Source of the DNA: Sphingomonas sp. S2-65
GTDB taxonomy: Bacteria; Pseudomonadota; Alphaproteobacteria; Sphingomonadales; Sphingomonadaceae
DNA: 64,000 nt
Reading direction: 5' to 3'
Assembly (NCBI RefSeq): GCF_021513175.1
Contig: NZ_CP090953.1
Span: 1,755,001-1,819,000, forward strand
In this document: positions 1 to 7,560 of the stretch, piece by piece
Layout: each line of letters starts with the position of its first letter
How positions within the stretch are numbered: position 1 is the stretch's first letter
Notes under the pieces: model-generated
The model's input: the letters and a program-made list of their open reading frames with translations, nothing else
Databases searched by the model: none
What the model was told of the DNA's origin: nothing
Made by a program: the position numbers and the translations under genes

Positions 1-322
1 CCTCGACCACCGGCAAGTGGCGGATGCGGCGGCGAGTCATCAGCGCGAGGGCGGCGAGAACCGACTCGACGCGGGTGACGGTAATCGCGGGGGCGGTCAT
101 CACGTCACGCACCGGGCGGCCGAGCGCCGCGGCGCCGTCCTTCGCCAAGCAATGGATCACATCGCGTTCGGAGAAGATGCCGGCGACTTCGCCGTTCTGC
201 ATCACCGGCACAGCGCCGATGCGGCGTTCGGACAGGAGGGCGGCGGCTTCGGTCACCGTTCGCTCCGCGTCGATCGAGACGACGTCGTGCCCCTTGCCTT
301 CGAGGATCGCCGCGATGGTCAT
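1..322 (-). CDS. CBS-domain protein, C-terminus cut by window edge
   Basis: An open frame runs from an ATG at 322 off the left edge, so only about 107 N-terminal residues are present. They read as a CBS (cystathionine-beta-synthase) pair: an opening MTIAAILEGKG, the stretch ERRIGAVPVMQNGEVAGIFSER typical of the first CBS unit (quoted here in overlapping form as RRIGAVPVM and GEVAGIFSERD), and a second unit starting at RDVMTAPAITV. Stand-alone CBS proteins of about 140-150 residues sense adenine nucleotides or NAD(H) in the cytoplasm. The specific ligand and partner cannot be told from the sequence. The gene is divergent from the small membrane-protein gene that follows, with about 65 bases between them that must hold both promoters. 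Confidence 0.85.
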   Translation of the reverse strand, partial: MTIAAILEGKGHDVVSIDAERTVTEAAALLSERRIGAVPVMQNGEVAGIFSERDVIHCLAKDGAAALGRPVRDVMTAPAITVTRVESVLAALALMTRRRIRHLPVVE

Positions 323-387
323 TGGCCGACTCCACCTTACATCTGAGGCGGTTGTTTCTCCCATGATTCGGGCGCAATTGCAAAGCC

Positions 388-690
388 ATGCCCGAGCATG
401 AGCAAGACCTGGACGATCCCACTTACGCTGCCTTCGCCTGGGGGCGGTTCAAGCGGATCCTGTGGTGGATGACGGGTGCCGCGCTGCTGGCGACGGGACT
501 TGCGGAGCTGGCGCTCTACTGGTCGCTGGGCGGGCTCGACTGGGTGACCGCAACGGCGACGTTCCTGGGCGTGTTCCTGACGATCATGCTGACCGCGGCG
601 CTGATGGGACTGATGTTCCTGTCGTCGGGCAGCGGGCATGACGATCGAGTCGAGGATCCGCTTAGGGACCAAATAGATATCGGCGACTGA
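388..690 (+). CDS. Small two-helix membrane protein
   Basis: This 100-residue protein has two clear hydrophobic segments, about residues 24-48 (WWMTGAALLATGLAELAL) and 55-78 (ATFLGVFLTIMLTAALMGLM). A charged N-terminus and an acidic, soluble C-terminal tail flank them. Both ends would lie on the same side of the inner membrane, probably the cytoplasm. I do not recognise a named family beyond an uncharacterised protein of the kind common in sphingomonads. The frame is open with high third-position GC, and the frames overlapping it look like shadows. It is convergent with the DUF4167 gene. No function can be proposed. Confidence 0.7.
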   Translation: MPEHEQDLDDPTYAAFAWGRFKRILWWMTGAALLATGLAELALYWSLGGLDWVTATATFLGVFLTIMLTAALMGLMFLSSGSGHDDRVEDPLRDQIDIGD

Positions 691-756
691 GCTTGAGCCC
701 AGCCGCCGATCAAATGGAGCTTCTTGTTGACGCCCGCGACAAGGGCGCGAAGGGCG

Positions 757-1587
757 TCAGGCGACGGGGGCTTCGGCGTCCTCAGCCCGCGGCGTGCGCC
801 GGCGGCGCGGTTTTTTCGGTTCTTCCTCAGACACTTGCGCCGACACTACGTCGCCGAGCGCGGGCGGCAGGACCGCGAGATCCAGCCCCTCGCCGCTATC
901 CGACGCGAGCGGAGCCGAAACGGCCTCGTCGCGGCGCGGGCGACGGGTGCGGCGGGGCCGCTCGGCCTCGTCACGAACCTCGGCCGGAGCCTGAACCTCG
1001 GAGAATTCCGCTGCTTCCACAAGGGCTTGGCCGTTTGGCTGCGGGTTGGCGACATTGCCATTGGCATAGCCGTTGCGGCGATCGCGAGTGTCGCGGCCTT
1101 CGCGATTCTCGCGTGGTTCCCGCTCGCGATATTCACGGTTTTCGCGGTTTTCGCCGCGCGATTCGCGTGCTTCACGCGGTTCGCGCTGCTCACGAGGCTC
1201 ACGCTGCTGGCGCGGTTCCTGCTGCTGCTGCGGCTGCTGCTGCTGGTCGTTGCCGTCGCCTTCGAACCCGAAATCGTCGTCGTTGCCGTCCATGTCGTCG
1301 CGCGGGCGGCGCTGCTGATTCTGCTCCTCGAAGCGCGAGCGGGTTTCGCTCAGCACCCGGAAATAGTGATCGGCGAACTGGAGGTAATATTCGGTGTTGA
1401 CGCGGTCGCCCTGGCGCTGCGCGTCGGAGGCCAGGTTCTTGTACTTTTCGTGCAGCTGGGCGGCATTGCCCCGCGCGCGATTGTCGATGCGACTGCCATT
1501 GCCCTGGTTCGAATTGCCGCCACCGGGGCGCTGCTGCTGACCACCACGGCCGCGACGGCGGCCGTTAGGCTGACGATTGTTCATCAA
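757..1587 (-). CDS. DUF4167 domain-containing protein
   Basis: This 276-residue protein opens with a basic Arg/Gly/Gln-rich stretch (MMNNRQPNGRRRGRGG). A compact conserved block follows at about residues 34-92 with AAQLHEKYKNLASDAQRQGD and YYLQFADHYFRVL, which is the DUF4167 signature of Alphaproteobacteria. The rest is low-complexity: runs of Gln, then EPREQREPRE-type repeats, then an acidic and basic tail. The RG-rich ends suggest nucleic-acid binding, but this is inference; the family has no established function. In many alphaproteobacteria it sits next to prmC and prfA, as here, and is read in the same direction. Confidence 0.9.
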   Translation of the reverse strand: MMNNRQPNGRRRGRGGQQQRPGGGNSNQGNGSRIDNRARGNAAQLHEKYKNLASDAQRQGDRVNTEYYLQFADHYFRVLSETRSRFEEQNQQRRPRDDMDGNDDDFGFEGDGNDQQQQPQQQQEPRQQREPREQREPREARESRGENRENREYREREPRENREGRDTRDRRNGYANGNVANPQPNGQALVEAAEFSEVQAPAEVRDEAERPRRTRRPRRDEAVSAPLASDSGEGLDLAVLPPALGDVVSAQVSEEEPKKPRRRRTPRAEDAEAPVA

Positions 1588-1854
1588 GGTCTGTTTGTCC
1601 TGTCTACCTAAGCCGTCCGTCGATCCATCAGCGGTCCCGGATGCACGTTACACTCGCGGCAAGCCCCGGAAACACCGGTTCCTGCCGTCTGCCATGGCCG
1701 CCGGACTGCAGCGGCACGCATGACTTGGAGGGGGCGATCGCCCCAAAATTCAACGACGTAATCTGACGTGGTTGAAGTTGCTTTGCCCCGTCCGCGTTCT
1801 TAGCCGGTGCAGCATCGATCTCCAAGTGGAAATATGGGGTGCCAAATAGCCGGT
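1588..1854. other. Gap between DUF4167 and prmC genes, with a 14-bp palindrome
   Basis: These 267 bases hold no convincing gene. They must include the promoter of the DUF4167 gene and the 3' end of the prmC transcript. The only clear structure is the perfect palindrome GGGGCGATCGCCCC at 1731-1744, followed on the plus strand by AAAATT. It could be a weak hairpin or a protein site; I see no run of T that would make it a terminator. Confidence 0.5.
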
Positions 1855-2664
1855 TCAAGTGAGCCGCACCGCCCGGGGACGGTCGCCAAGATCGCGGTAC
1901 AGCTGGGTAGCCAACCCATGTTGGGCAGCGAGCGCACAGACCGCTTCCGCCTGGGTCCAGCCGATCTCCAGCAGCGCGCACCCGCCCGGCGCGAGCAGGC
2001 CGGGGAGCGCGGGAACGATGCGGCGATAGTCGTCGAGCCCGTCGGCGCCGGCGAACAGCGCCGAGGCGGGTTCGTGGTCGCGCACCTCGCGCGGGAGCGC
2101 TTCCCGCGTGCCGATATAAGGCGGGTTGGCGAGGATTAGGTCGAACTGGCCGGCAAGGCCCCCGGTCCAGTCGCCGAGGCGGAAGGCCGCGCGGGGCGCG
2201 AGCCCGAGGCGCTCGGCATTGCGGCGGGCATAGACGAGCGCCGGTTCGGAAGCGTCGATGCCGAGACCCTCGGCGTCGGGCCATTGGTCGAGCGCGGCGA
2301 GCAGCAGCGTGCCCGGGCCGGTGCCGAGATCGAGGATCGTGCGCGGGGTTCGCCTGGCGAAATGCTCCAGCGCGGCTTCGAGCAGGGTTTCGCTGTCGGG
2401 CCGCGGGATCAGGGCGCCGGGGCCGACTTCGAGGTCGATGGTCCAGAAGGCGCGGGTGCCGGTGATGTAGGCGACGGGTTCGTGCGCGAGGCGGCGCTGG
2501 AGCAATGCGGGGAAGCCGGCGGGAGTGGCGGCGTCCAGATGGCGCAGGAGGAGGTCGTCGCGGGTGGTGCCGAGCGCGTGCGCCATGAGGAGTTCGGCGT
2601 CGAGGCGGGGGGTTGGGGTGATGTTGGTTAGGAGGCGAGTCGCTTCCGCTAGGGCTGACCGCAC
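1855..2664 (-). CDS. prmC: Release factor glutamine N5-methyltransferase
   Basis: PrmC (HemK) methylates the glutamine of the GGQ motif in release factors 1 and 2, using S-adenosylmethionine in the cytoplasm. The 269-residue protein has the usual layout. The N-terminal helical domain (1-75) contains PRLDAELLMAHALG and EPVAYITGTRAFW. IPRPDSE is at 86-92, the SAM motif DLGTGPG at 112-118, and the family signature NPPY at 180-183, which holds the substrate glutamine. The start is a GTG at 2664. A downstream start would cut into the conserved N-terminal domain. Its target prfA lies upstream in the same direction, separated by a repeat block. A repeat arm sits directly before the start codon and supplies the only GA-rich ribosome-binding sequence. 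Confidence 0.95.
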   Translation of the reverse strand: MRSALAEATRLLTNITPTPRLDAELLMAHALGTTRDDLLLRHLDAATPAGFPALLQRRLAHEPVAYITGTRAFWTIDLEVGPGALIPRPDSETLLEAALEHFARRTPRTILDLGTGPGTLLLAALDQWPDAEGLGIDASEPALVYARRNAERLGLAPRAAFRLGDWTGGLAGQFDLILANPPYIGTREALPREVRDHEPASALFAGADGLDDYRRIVPALPGLLAPGGCALLEIGWTQAEAVCALAAQHGLATQLYRDLGDRPRAVRLT

Positions 2665-3018
2665 TCCCTCTCTCCGCTCGCGGGGAGAGGGTTGGGGAGA
2701 GGGGAGTCTGCCGCGGGCGAGTCGCTTGGATTGGATGTCATGCCCCTCTCCCCCTACCAGTGTCGGACGGGGATAGGGAGAAGCAGGGCCTTTTCTTCGC
2801 CATCTTTCGGATTGAGCTCCAGTCTTCCTGTCACCCCGGCCTTGAGCCGGGGTCCCGCTATGTTGAGCCGGCAGAAGAAGCGGGACCCCGGCTCAAGGCC
2901 GGGGTGACGGAGAAGGGAGGCGGGGGAGAGGGAGGTGGAAGTTGGCTCAGGCGATTCTAGGGGTCGGACGTCGTGCCCCTCTCCCCTGCCCTCTCCCCGC
3001 AAGCGGAGAGAGGGAGAA
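2665..3018. repeat. Inverted pair of CCCTCTCCGC-type repeat arms
   Basis: An arm with CTCTCCGCTCGCGGGGAGAG at about 2666-2702 recurs in inverted form at about 2970-3016 (CTCTCCCCGCAAGCGGAGAG). Each arm is itself a small hairpin. They bracket the 30-bp inverted repeat described next. A third, imperfect copy (CCCCTCTCCCCCTACCAG) lies near 2742-2760. No coding sequence is convincing here. The first arm touches the prmC start codon. This looks like a nested insertion of REP-like elements. Confidence 0.7.
2830..2908. repeat. REP-like element, perfect 30-bp inverted repeat
   Basis: The arm at 2830-2859 begins GTCACCCCGGCCTTGAGCC and is matched exactly, in reverse complement, by 2879-2908. A 19-base spacer separates them. 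The same arm, or a variant with TTGTGCC in place of TTGAGCC, recurs at 3052-3081 (single arm), 10782-10888, 12565-12673 and 12788-12871. Arms of about 29-30 bases with a variable middle suggest a mobile palindromic element of the REP/BIME type. Confidence 0.9.
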
Positions 3019-3051
3019 TGTGTTGTGCCTGGCAGCCCTCGCTGTCCTCTG

Positions 3052-3081
3052 TCATCCCGGCCTTGAGCCGGGATCCCGCTT
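3052..3081. repeat. Single arm of the REP-like element
   Basis: One arm of the GTCA-CCCGGCC-type repeat (here GTCATCCCGGCCTTGAGCC), without a matching second arm close by. It could be a decayed element that has lost its other half, or a solo REP. Confidence 0.75.
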
Positions 3082-3158
3082 CTTCTTCTGCCCGCTTGAA
3101 GTTTGCGGCTTCTTTCATCCACGCGCAACTAGAGGCAAGCGGTTTGCGGCTTTCGGAT

Positions 3159-3290
3159 CCTCCCCCGGAGGGGGAGGTGGCAGCTCGAAGGGCTGACGGA
3201 GGGGTAGCTATCCACTGGCGATGTCGCCTGCGGAGAATACCCCTCCACCATGCTGCGCATGGTCCCCCTCCCCCTCCGGGGGAGGATTGA
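3159..3290. repeat. Second repeat family, CCTCCCCCGGAGGGGGAGG arms
   Basis: The arm at about 3159-3178 (CCTCCCCCGGAGGGGGAGG) and the arm at about 3267-3287 (CTCCCCCTCCGGGGGAGG) face each other. They enclose GACGGAGGGG on one side and CCCCTCCACCATGCTGCGC on the other. The inner part (CCCTCCACCA...GGTCCCCCT) recurs inside the GH43 gene near 19378-19440, and the arm recurs at about 12465 and 12738-12760. It is distinct in sequence from the GTCACCCCGG family, and the two occur side by side. Confidence 0.8.
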
Positions 3291-3292
3291 GG

Positions 3293-4366
3293 TTACCCAT
3301 CCAGCTGGGCCAGGCGGTCGGCTTCGTCCTGGGCGATCAGGGCGCCGATCAGTTCGTCGAGTTCGCCTTCGAGGATTTCGGGGAGGCGATGCAGCGTCAG
3401 GTTGATGCGGTGGTCGGTCACGCGGCCCTGGCCGAAATTGTAGGTGCGGATGCGTTCGGAGCGGTCGCCCGAGCCGACCATCGAGCGGCGGGCGCCGGTG
3501 CGCTCGGCGGCGAGGCGTTCGCGTTCGCGTTCGTAGAGGCGGGTGCGGAGCACCTTCATCGCCTTGGCCTTGTTCTTGATCTGCGAGCGTTCGTCCTGCT
3601 GGATCACGATCGTGCCAGTGGGCAAGTGCGTGATGCGCACGGCGCTGTCGGTGGTGTTGACCCCCTGCCCGCCCGGCCCGGAGGCGCGGAAGATGTCGAT
3701 GCGGAGGTCCTTTTCGTCGATCTTCAAATCGACATCCTCGGCCTCGGGCAGGACCGCGACGGTGGCAGCGGAGGTGTGGATGCGGCCGCCGGCTTCGGTG
3801 GCGGGGACGCGCTGGACGCGGTGGACGCCGCTCTCGAACTTGAGCTTGGCGAACACGCCGGTGCCGGTGACCGAGGCGACGACTTCCTTGAAGCCGCCGG
3901 CTTCGGAACTGCTGGCCGAGATCAGTTCGATCCGCCAGCCCATCCGCTCGGCATAGCGCTGATACATGCGCAGCAAGTCGCCGGCGAAGAGCGCGGCTTC
4001 GTCGCCGCCGGTGCCCGCGCGGATTTCGAGCATTGCCGGGCGCTCGTCGGCGGCGTCGCGCGGGAGCAGCGAGAGGGCCAAGCCACGCTCGGCGCTGGCA
4101 AGCGCGTCGTGATTGGCGCGCAGCTCCTCATTGGCCATGGCGCGCATTTCTTCGTCGCTGTCCTGCGCCATCGCCTGGAGCGATTCGGTTTCGGCGCGCA
4201 GGCGGCGGACTTCGCCGGCGGCGACCGCGACGGGCTCGAGCTCGGCATATTCCTTCGAGACCTGGACGAAGCGGTCGCCGGGCAAGTCGCCGGTCGCCAT
4301 CTGCGCCTGCAACTCGTCGCGGCGCGCCTCGATCGCGGCGATGCGGTCGGCGGGGATGGAGATCAT
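3293..4366 (-). CDS. prfA: Peptide chain release factor 1
   Basis: RF1 reads UAA and UAG in the ribosomal A site and triggers peptide release. The 357-residue length is normal. The stop-codon tripeptide PAT is at 188-190, which is the RF1 form (RF2 has SPF). The catalytic GGQ is at 232-234 within [16 protein letters not shown]. The N-terminal helical domain, which also carries [15 protein letters not shown] at 116-130, is complete. The ATG at 4366 overlaps the hisS stop by 4 bases (ATGA), so prfA is probably translated by coupling to hisS. PrmC, encoded downstream, methylates its Gln 234. Confidence 0.97.
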   Translation of the reverse strand: MISIPADRIAAIEARRDELQAQMATGDLPGDRFVQVSKEYAELEPVAVAAGEVRRLRAETESLQAMAQDSDEEMRAMANEELRANHDALASAERGLALSLLPRDAADERPAMLEIRAGTGGDEAALFAGDLLRMYQRYAERMGWRIELISASSSEAGGFKEVVASVTGTGVFAKLKFESGVHRVQRVPATEAGGRIHTSAATVAVLPEAEDVDLKIDEKDLRIDIFRASGPGGQGVNTTDSAVRITHLPTGTIVIQQDERSQIKNKAKAMKVLRTRLYERERERLAAERTGARRSMVGSGDRSERIRTYNFGQGRVTDHRINLTLHRLPEILEGELDELIGALIAQDEADRLAQLDG

Positions 4367-5712
4367 AGCGACTTGGGCCGTAACAGCACTATTCCGTCAG
4401 AGCCTGCAGCTGGAGCCGCTTCGAAAGCCCCACTCAGCGCCTCGTAAATGCGCTTGCTCAACTCACCGTCCACCTCTGCGTCGGACGCATACCGGATGGT
4501 TGCGATTGCTGGATCATCAGCCGCTAGATCTTCAGGCGTGACGACATCGTTGGGCTCCCATCGCCGGAGACTGATACGCGCTCTCGCATTCGCCTTCTGT
4601 GCTAATTCAAACTGGCGCTTTGGCTTACCTTTGAATGGTCCCGCAAACGAAAGGCCGGCGCGACGAAGAGCTGCGGCTATTCTAATCAGCTCGACATCAG
4701 AACGACCGCTCTCATCAATAAGGGCAATAGGTCGATCACTTTGATCCTCGCGCAACTCCGCAAGCCACATGAGCCGTTCGACACCGGCTGCCCAGCCCAC
4801 GCCGGCGGTTTCCGGGCCACCGAGCGAGCCGATCAGGCCGTCATAGCGGCCGCCGGCGAGCACGGTGCCCTGCGCGCCGAGGCGGTCGGTGACGAATTCG
4901 AAGGCGGTGTGGCGGTAATAATCGAGGCCGCGGACCAGGCGGCTGTTGCGGGTCCAGGCGACGCCGGCGGCGTCGAGGCCGTCGGTCACTGCCTTGAAGA
5001 AGCTTGCGGCTTCCTCGGTCAAATACGCGTCGATATCCGGGGCGCTGTCGGCGACGGCGCGGTCGCCGGGATCCTTCGAATCGAGGATGCGCATCGGGTT
5101 CTTTTCCAGACGCGTCAGGCTGTCCTGCGACAGCTGGCCCTTGTGCGCTTCGAAATGGGCGACCAACGCAGTGCGCCAGGCGTCGCGGGTTTCGGCGTCG
5201 CCGAGCGTGTTGAGCTGGAGCGTGACGCCTTCGTGGATGCCCAGATCGTGGAGGAGCTGGTCGGCGAGGACGAGCAGCTCGACATCGGCGGCGGGCTCGG
5301 GCGCGCCGATGATCTCGGCGTCGATCTGGTGGAACTGGCGGAAGCGGCCCTTTTGCGGGCGTTCGTAGCGGAACACCGGGCCCGAGGTGGCGAGCTTGAG
5401 CGGCGCGTATTGCTGCCAGCCCTCGGTGATGTAGGCGCGGGCGATGCCGGCGGTGAATTCGGGGCGCAGAGTGATCGAGTCACCCCCGCGATCCTCGAAA
5501 GTGTACATCTCTTTAGAGACCACATCCGACGTTTCGCCCATCGAGCGGGCGAAGACGTTCGTCGCCTCGAAGATCGGGATCTCCAGCCGCTGGAAGCAAT
5601 AGAGCCGGCGGACGCGATCGAACGCGTCGAGCACGGTGGCGAAGCGGCGCTGCTCTTCGCCGAAGATGTCTTGGGTGCCCCGGATGCGCTTGGGGGTTTC
5701 GATGCGTGCCAT
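4363..5712 (-). CDS. hisS: Histidyl-tRNA synthetase, with an atypical C-terminal domain
   Basis: This enzyme charges tRNA-His in the cytoplasm. The class II catalytic domain is complete: [10 protein letters not shown] near the start, motif 2 with [13 protein letters not shown] at 115-127, and the HisRS signature RGLDYY at 261-266, followed by AGGRYDGL at 286-293. The anticodon-binding domain covers about residues 321-449, with [20 protein letters not shown] recognisable as its core, but it is divergent. The DNA coding for it is clearly different from its surroundings: about 56% GC by my count over 4381-4740, while a stretch just upstream is well above 70%. The change falls at the domain boundary near 4750. 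This could be recombination of the 3' part with a foreign hisS. The protein is 449 residues, somewhat longer than usual. Confidence 0.95.
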   Translation of the reverse strand: MARIETPKRIRGTQDIFGEEQRRFATVLDAFDRVRRLYCFQRLEIPIFEATNVFARSMGETSDVVSKEMYTFEDRGGDSITLRPEFTAGIARAYITEGWQQYAPLKLATSGPVFRYERPQKGRFRQFHQIDAEIIGAPEPAADVELLVLADQLLHDLGIHEGVTLQLNTLGDAETRDAWRTALVAHFEAHKGQLSQDSLTRLEKNPMRILDSKDPGDRAVADSAPDIDAYLTEEAASFFKAVTDGLDAAGVAWTRNSRLVRGLDYYRHTAFEFVTDRLGAQGTVLAGGRYDGLIGSLGGPETAGVGWAAGVERLMWLAELREDQSDRPIALIDESGRSDVELIRIAAALRRAGLSFAGPFKGKPKRQFELAQKANARARISLRRWEPNDVVTPEDLAADDPAIATIRYASDAEVDGELSKRIYEALSGAFEAAPAAGSDGIVLLRPKSL

Positions 5713-5773
5713 TTGGGGCGGGCTGATACGGGGTTTGCAGGCGGGCGGGAAGAGGGGATGCGAAGGACTTTCC

Positions 5774-5911
5774 CCCTCCCTGAAAGGGAGGGGATAGAGG
5801 GGTGGGTCTGGCGGAGGCCGGGGCTCGATGCCCCGGGCTTCGCTTTCGCTCGACCGGCAGGAGCGCGGCTTCGCCGCGCACCCACCCCCAGCCCCTCCCT
5901 TGCAGGGAGGG
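5774..5911. repeat. Inverted repeat of CCCTCCCTGAAAGGGAGG arms
   Basis: The arm near 5774-5807 (CCCTCCCTGAAAGGGAGG, then GGATAGAGGGGTGGGT) is matched by an inverted, slightly diverged copy at about 5880-5911 (ACCCACCCCCAGCCCCTCCC). Each arm also folds on itself. This is a third family of palindromic intergenic repeat, placed just upstream of hisS. The middle is not coding on either strand. Confidence 0.8.
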
Positions 5912-5993
5912 GAGCGAGGAAGAAGAAATCTTTAGAAGCCCCTTCACATCGCGTTCCGCGCGCCCATATTCCTGTTCGAGTTCAACAACATGG

Positions 5994-6005
5994 AAGGAGG
6001 TGATC
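5994..6005 (+). promoter_or_regulatory. Perfect 12-base Shine-Dalgarno sequence
   Basis: AAGGAGGTGATC is the full complement of the 3' end of 16S rRNA as it is known in proteobacteria (GATCACCTCCTT). It lies two bases before an ATG at 6008. Most genes here have only 4-6 bases of complementarity, so this site is exceptional and probably holds ribosomes strongly. Confidence 0.8.
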
Positions 6006-6007
6006 TG

Positions 6008-6076
6008 ATGTCTCATTGCACCATGCCGCTCGCGGCGCCCAAGGCTTCAGTTCGCTTCGGCGCACTTTTCGCCTGA
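6008..6076 (+). CDS. Candidate 22-residue leader peptide
   Basis: The ORF starts ATG TCT CAT TGC and encodes 22 residues beginning MSHCTMPLAAPK, ending in TGA at 6074-6076. Support is the perfect Shine-Dalgarno sequence just before it and the terminator 50 bases after its stop. I do not recognise the peptide. An in-frame ATG at 5990 would add six residues, but then the Shine-Dalgarno sequence would lie inside the ORF. Its place ahead of the efflux operon suggests an attenuation or ribosome-stalling leader. That is inference; it could equally be a free-standing small gene or small RNA with its own terminator. Confidence 0.5.
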   Translation: MSHCTMPLAAPKASVRFGALFA

Positions 6077-6123
6077 AGGCATAAGTAGACATAGTCGCTC
6101 GCCGCAGCGGCTAGGCAATGGAA

Positions 6124-6160
6124 AGGCCGTCTCCCCCCAGGAGGCGGCCTTTTGTCTTTT
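6124..6160 (+). terminator. Intrinsic terminator after the leader ORF
   Basis: The stem AGGCCGTCTCC (6124-6134) pairs with GGAGGCGGCCT (6140-6150) with a single G-U pair, a loop of five bases, and TTTTGTCTTTT downstream. The T run is on the plus strand, so it ends plus-strand transcripts, that is, the leader ORF. The efflux operon starts about 100 bases further on. It must either have its own promoter after this point or be reached by readthrough. Confidence 0.8.
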
Positions 6161-6255
6161 CGTGCCAATAGCCTGACACATCCTGATACATTTATGCTGT
6201 AGATGCCTGCCACCCAGCGCCCTATGGGCGTTGTTTCCTCACTGAATTTTGCCCT

Positions 6256-7560
6256 GTGCGGGCCAGCAGAGCGGGTCAGAACATCTTGCAGCATCCCCAT
6301 TCGACGAGCCGCCGCCGATCCACGGTCCTTTTGCTGGCGGCGGCGTCGCTGCTGGCGTCGTGCGGGGGCAGCAAGGATCCCGCGCAGAAGGGCGGCGGGC
6401 GCGGCCCGAGCGGCCCGGCGCAGGTGGGCTATGTGGTGGTGCAGCCGAGCAGCGTGCCGGTGACGACCGAGCTGGCCGGGCGGGTGACCGCGTACCAGAT
6501 GTCCGAGGTGCGGCCGCAGGTGGCGGGCATCCTGCAGAAAAGGTTCTTCACCGAAGGATCGGTGGTGCGGGCCGGGCAGACGCTCTACCAGATCGATCCC
6601 AGCATCTATCAGGCGCAGGCCGCGCAGGCGCAGGCGAACCTGCAGAGCGCGCAGGCCAATGCCAGTGCCGCGCGCATCCGGGCGCAGCGTTATCGCCCGC
6701 TCGCGCAGATGGAGGCGGTGAGCCAGCAGGAATATACCGACGTCGCCGCGCAGGCGCAGCAGGCCAACGCCGCGGTCGCGCAGAACAATGCCGCGGTGCA
6801 GACCGCGCGGATCAATTTGCGCTTCACCAAGGTGCCCGCGCCGATCACCGGCCGGATCGGCCGCTCGCTGGTGACCGAGGGCGCGCTGGTGACGACCAAC
6901 CAGGCCGATCCGCTGGCGGTGATCCAGCGGCTGGACCCGATCTTCGTCGACATCCAGCAATCGAGCGCGGACATGCTGGCGCTGCGCAAGGCGCTGGCCA
7001 AAGGCGGGGCGATCCCGGGATCGGCCACCGTGCGGCTGGTGCTGGAGGATGGCAGCGATTTCGGGCGGACCGGGACGGTCGAGTTTTCCGAAGTGGTGGT
7101 CAATCAGAACACCGGCACGGTGACGCTGCGTGCGCGCTTCGCCAATCCGGAAGGGTTGTTGCTGCCGGGCATGTTCGTGCGCGCGCAGTTCGCCCAGTCG
7201 ATCGATACCCAGGCGTTCCTGGTACCGCAGGCGGGCGTGTCGCGCGATCCCAAGGGCGCGGCGACGGTCTATGTCGTCGGGCCGGGCAACCGCGCGGTGG
7301 CGCGGACGGTGGTCGCGGAACGGACCCAGGGCGCCTATTGGGTGGTGACCCAGGGACTGGCGCCGGGCGACAAGGTTATCGTGCAGGGCACCGCCAATCT
7401 GCGCCCCGATGCCGAAATCCGGCCGGTGCCGGCGAACACGCCGCAGAAGCTGCAGGCGCCCAAGGGTGGCGGCCAGGCGGGAACCCAGGGCGGCGGCGGG
7501 CCGCGCGGCAGCGGCGGCGGGGCCGCGGGTGGCAACGCCGGCCAGTCGAAGAGCAACTAA
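6256..7560 (+). CDS. RND efflux periplasmic fusion lipoprotein (MexA/AcrA type)
   Basis: This subunit links the inner-membrane RND pump to the outer-membrane channel. The 434-residue frame opens with GTG at 6256. A lipoprotein signal follows, with RRRSTVLLLAAASLLASC ending in a lipobox (LLASC), so the mature protein is tethered by a lipid at the cysteine. Next are the barrel-sandwich part (EVRPQVAGILQKRFFTEGS), an Ala/Gln-rich helical hairpin (AAQAQANLQSAQANASAARI), the second lipoyl half (VPAPITGRIGRSLVTEGALV) and the beta-barrel. The C-terminus is a Gly-rich tail. No good Shine-Dalgarno lies before GTG 6256; TTG at 6286 is a possible alternative start. The pump gene begins at the base after the stop codon. 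Confidence 0.93.
   Translation: MRASRAGQNILQHPHSTSRRRSTVLLLAAASLLASCGGSKDPAQKGGGRGPSGPAQVGYVVVQPSSVPVTTELAGRVTAYQMSEVRPQVAGILQKRFFTEGSVVRAGQTLYQIDPSIYQAQAAQAQANLQSAQANASAARIRAQRYRPLAQMEAVSQQEYTDVAAQAQQANAAVAQNNAAVQTARINLRFTKVPAPITGRIGRSLVTEGALVTTNQADPLAVIQRLDPIFVDIQQSSADMLALRKALAKGGAIPGSATVRLVLEDGSDFGRTGTVEFSEVVVNQNTGTVTLRARFANPEGLLLPGMFVRAQFAQSIDTQAFLVPQAGVSRDPKGAATVYVVGPGNRAVARTVVAERTQGAYWVVTQGLAPGDKVIVQGTANLRPDAEIRPVPANTPQKLQAPKGGGQAGTQGGGGPRGSGGGAAGGNAGQSKSN

Noticed and set aside
3221..4447. A 408-residue plus-strand frame opposite prfA
   Set aside because: Shadow of prfA; no recognisable domain, and it runs through repeat DNA at its start.
4741..6003. A 420-residue plus-strand frame opposite hisS
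   Set aside because: Shadow of hisS that continues through the repeat arms near 5774-5911.
6173..6201. Possible promoter (CTGACA, then GCTGTA) between the leader terminator and the efflux operon
   Set aside because: The -35 is fair but no good -10 lies at the right distance, and nearby AT-rich alternatives have poor spacing. I could not support a specific promoter.
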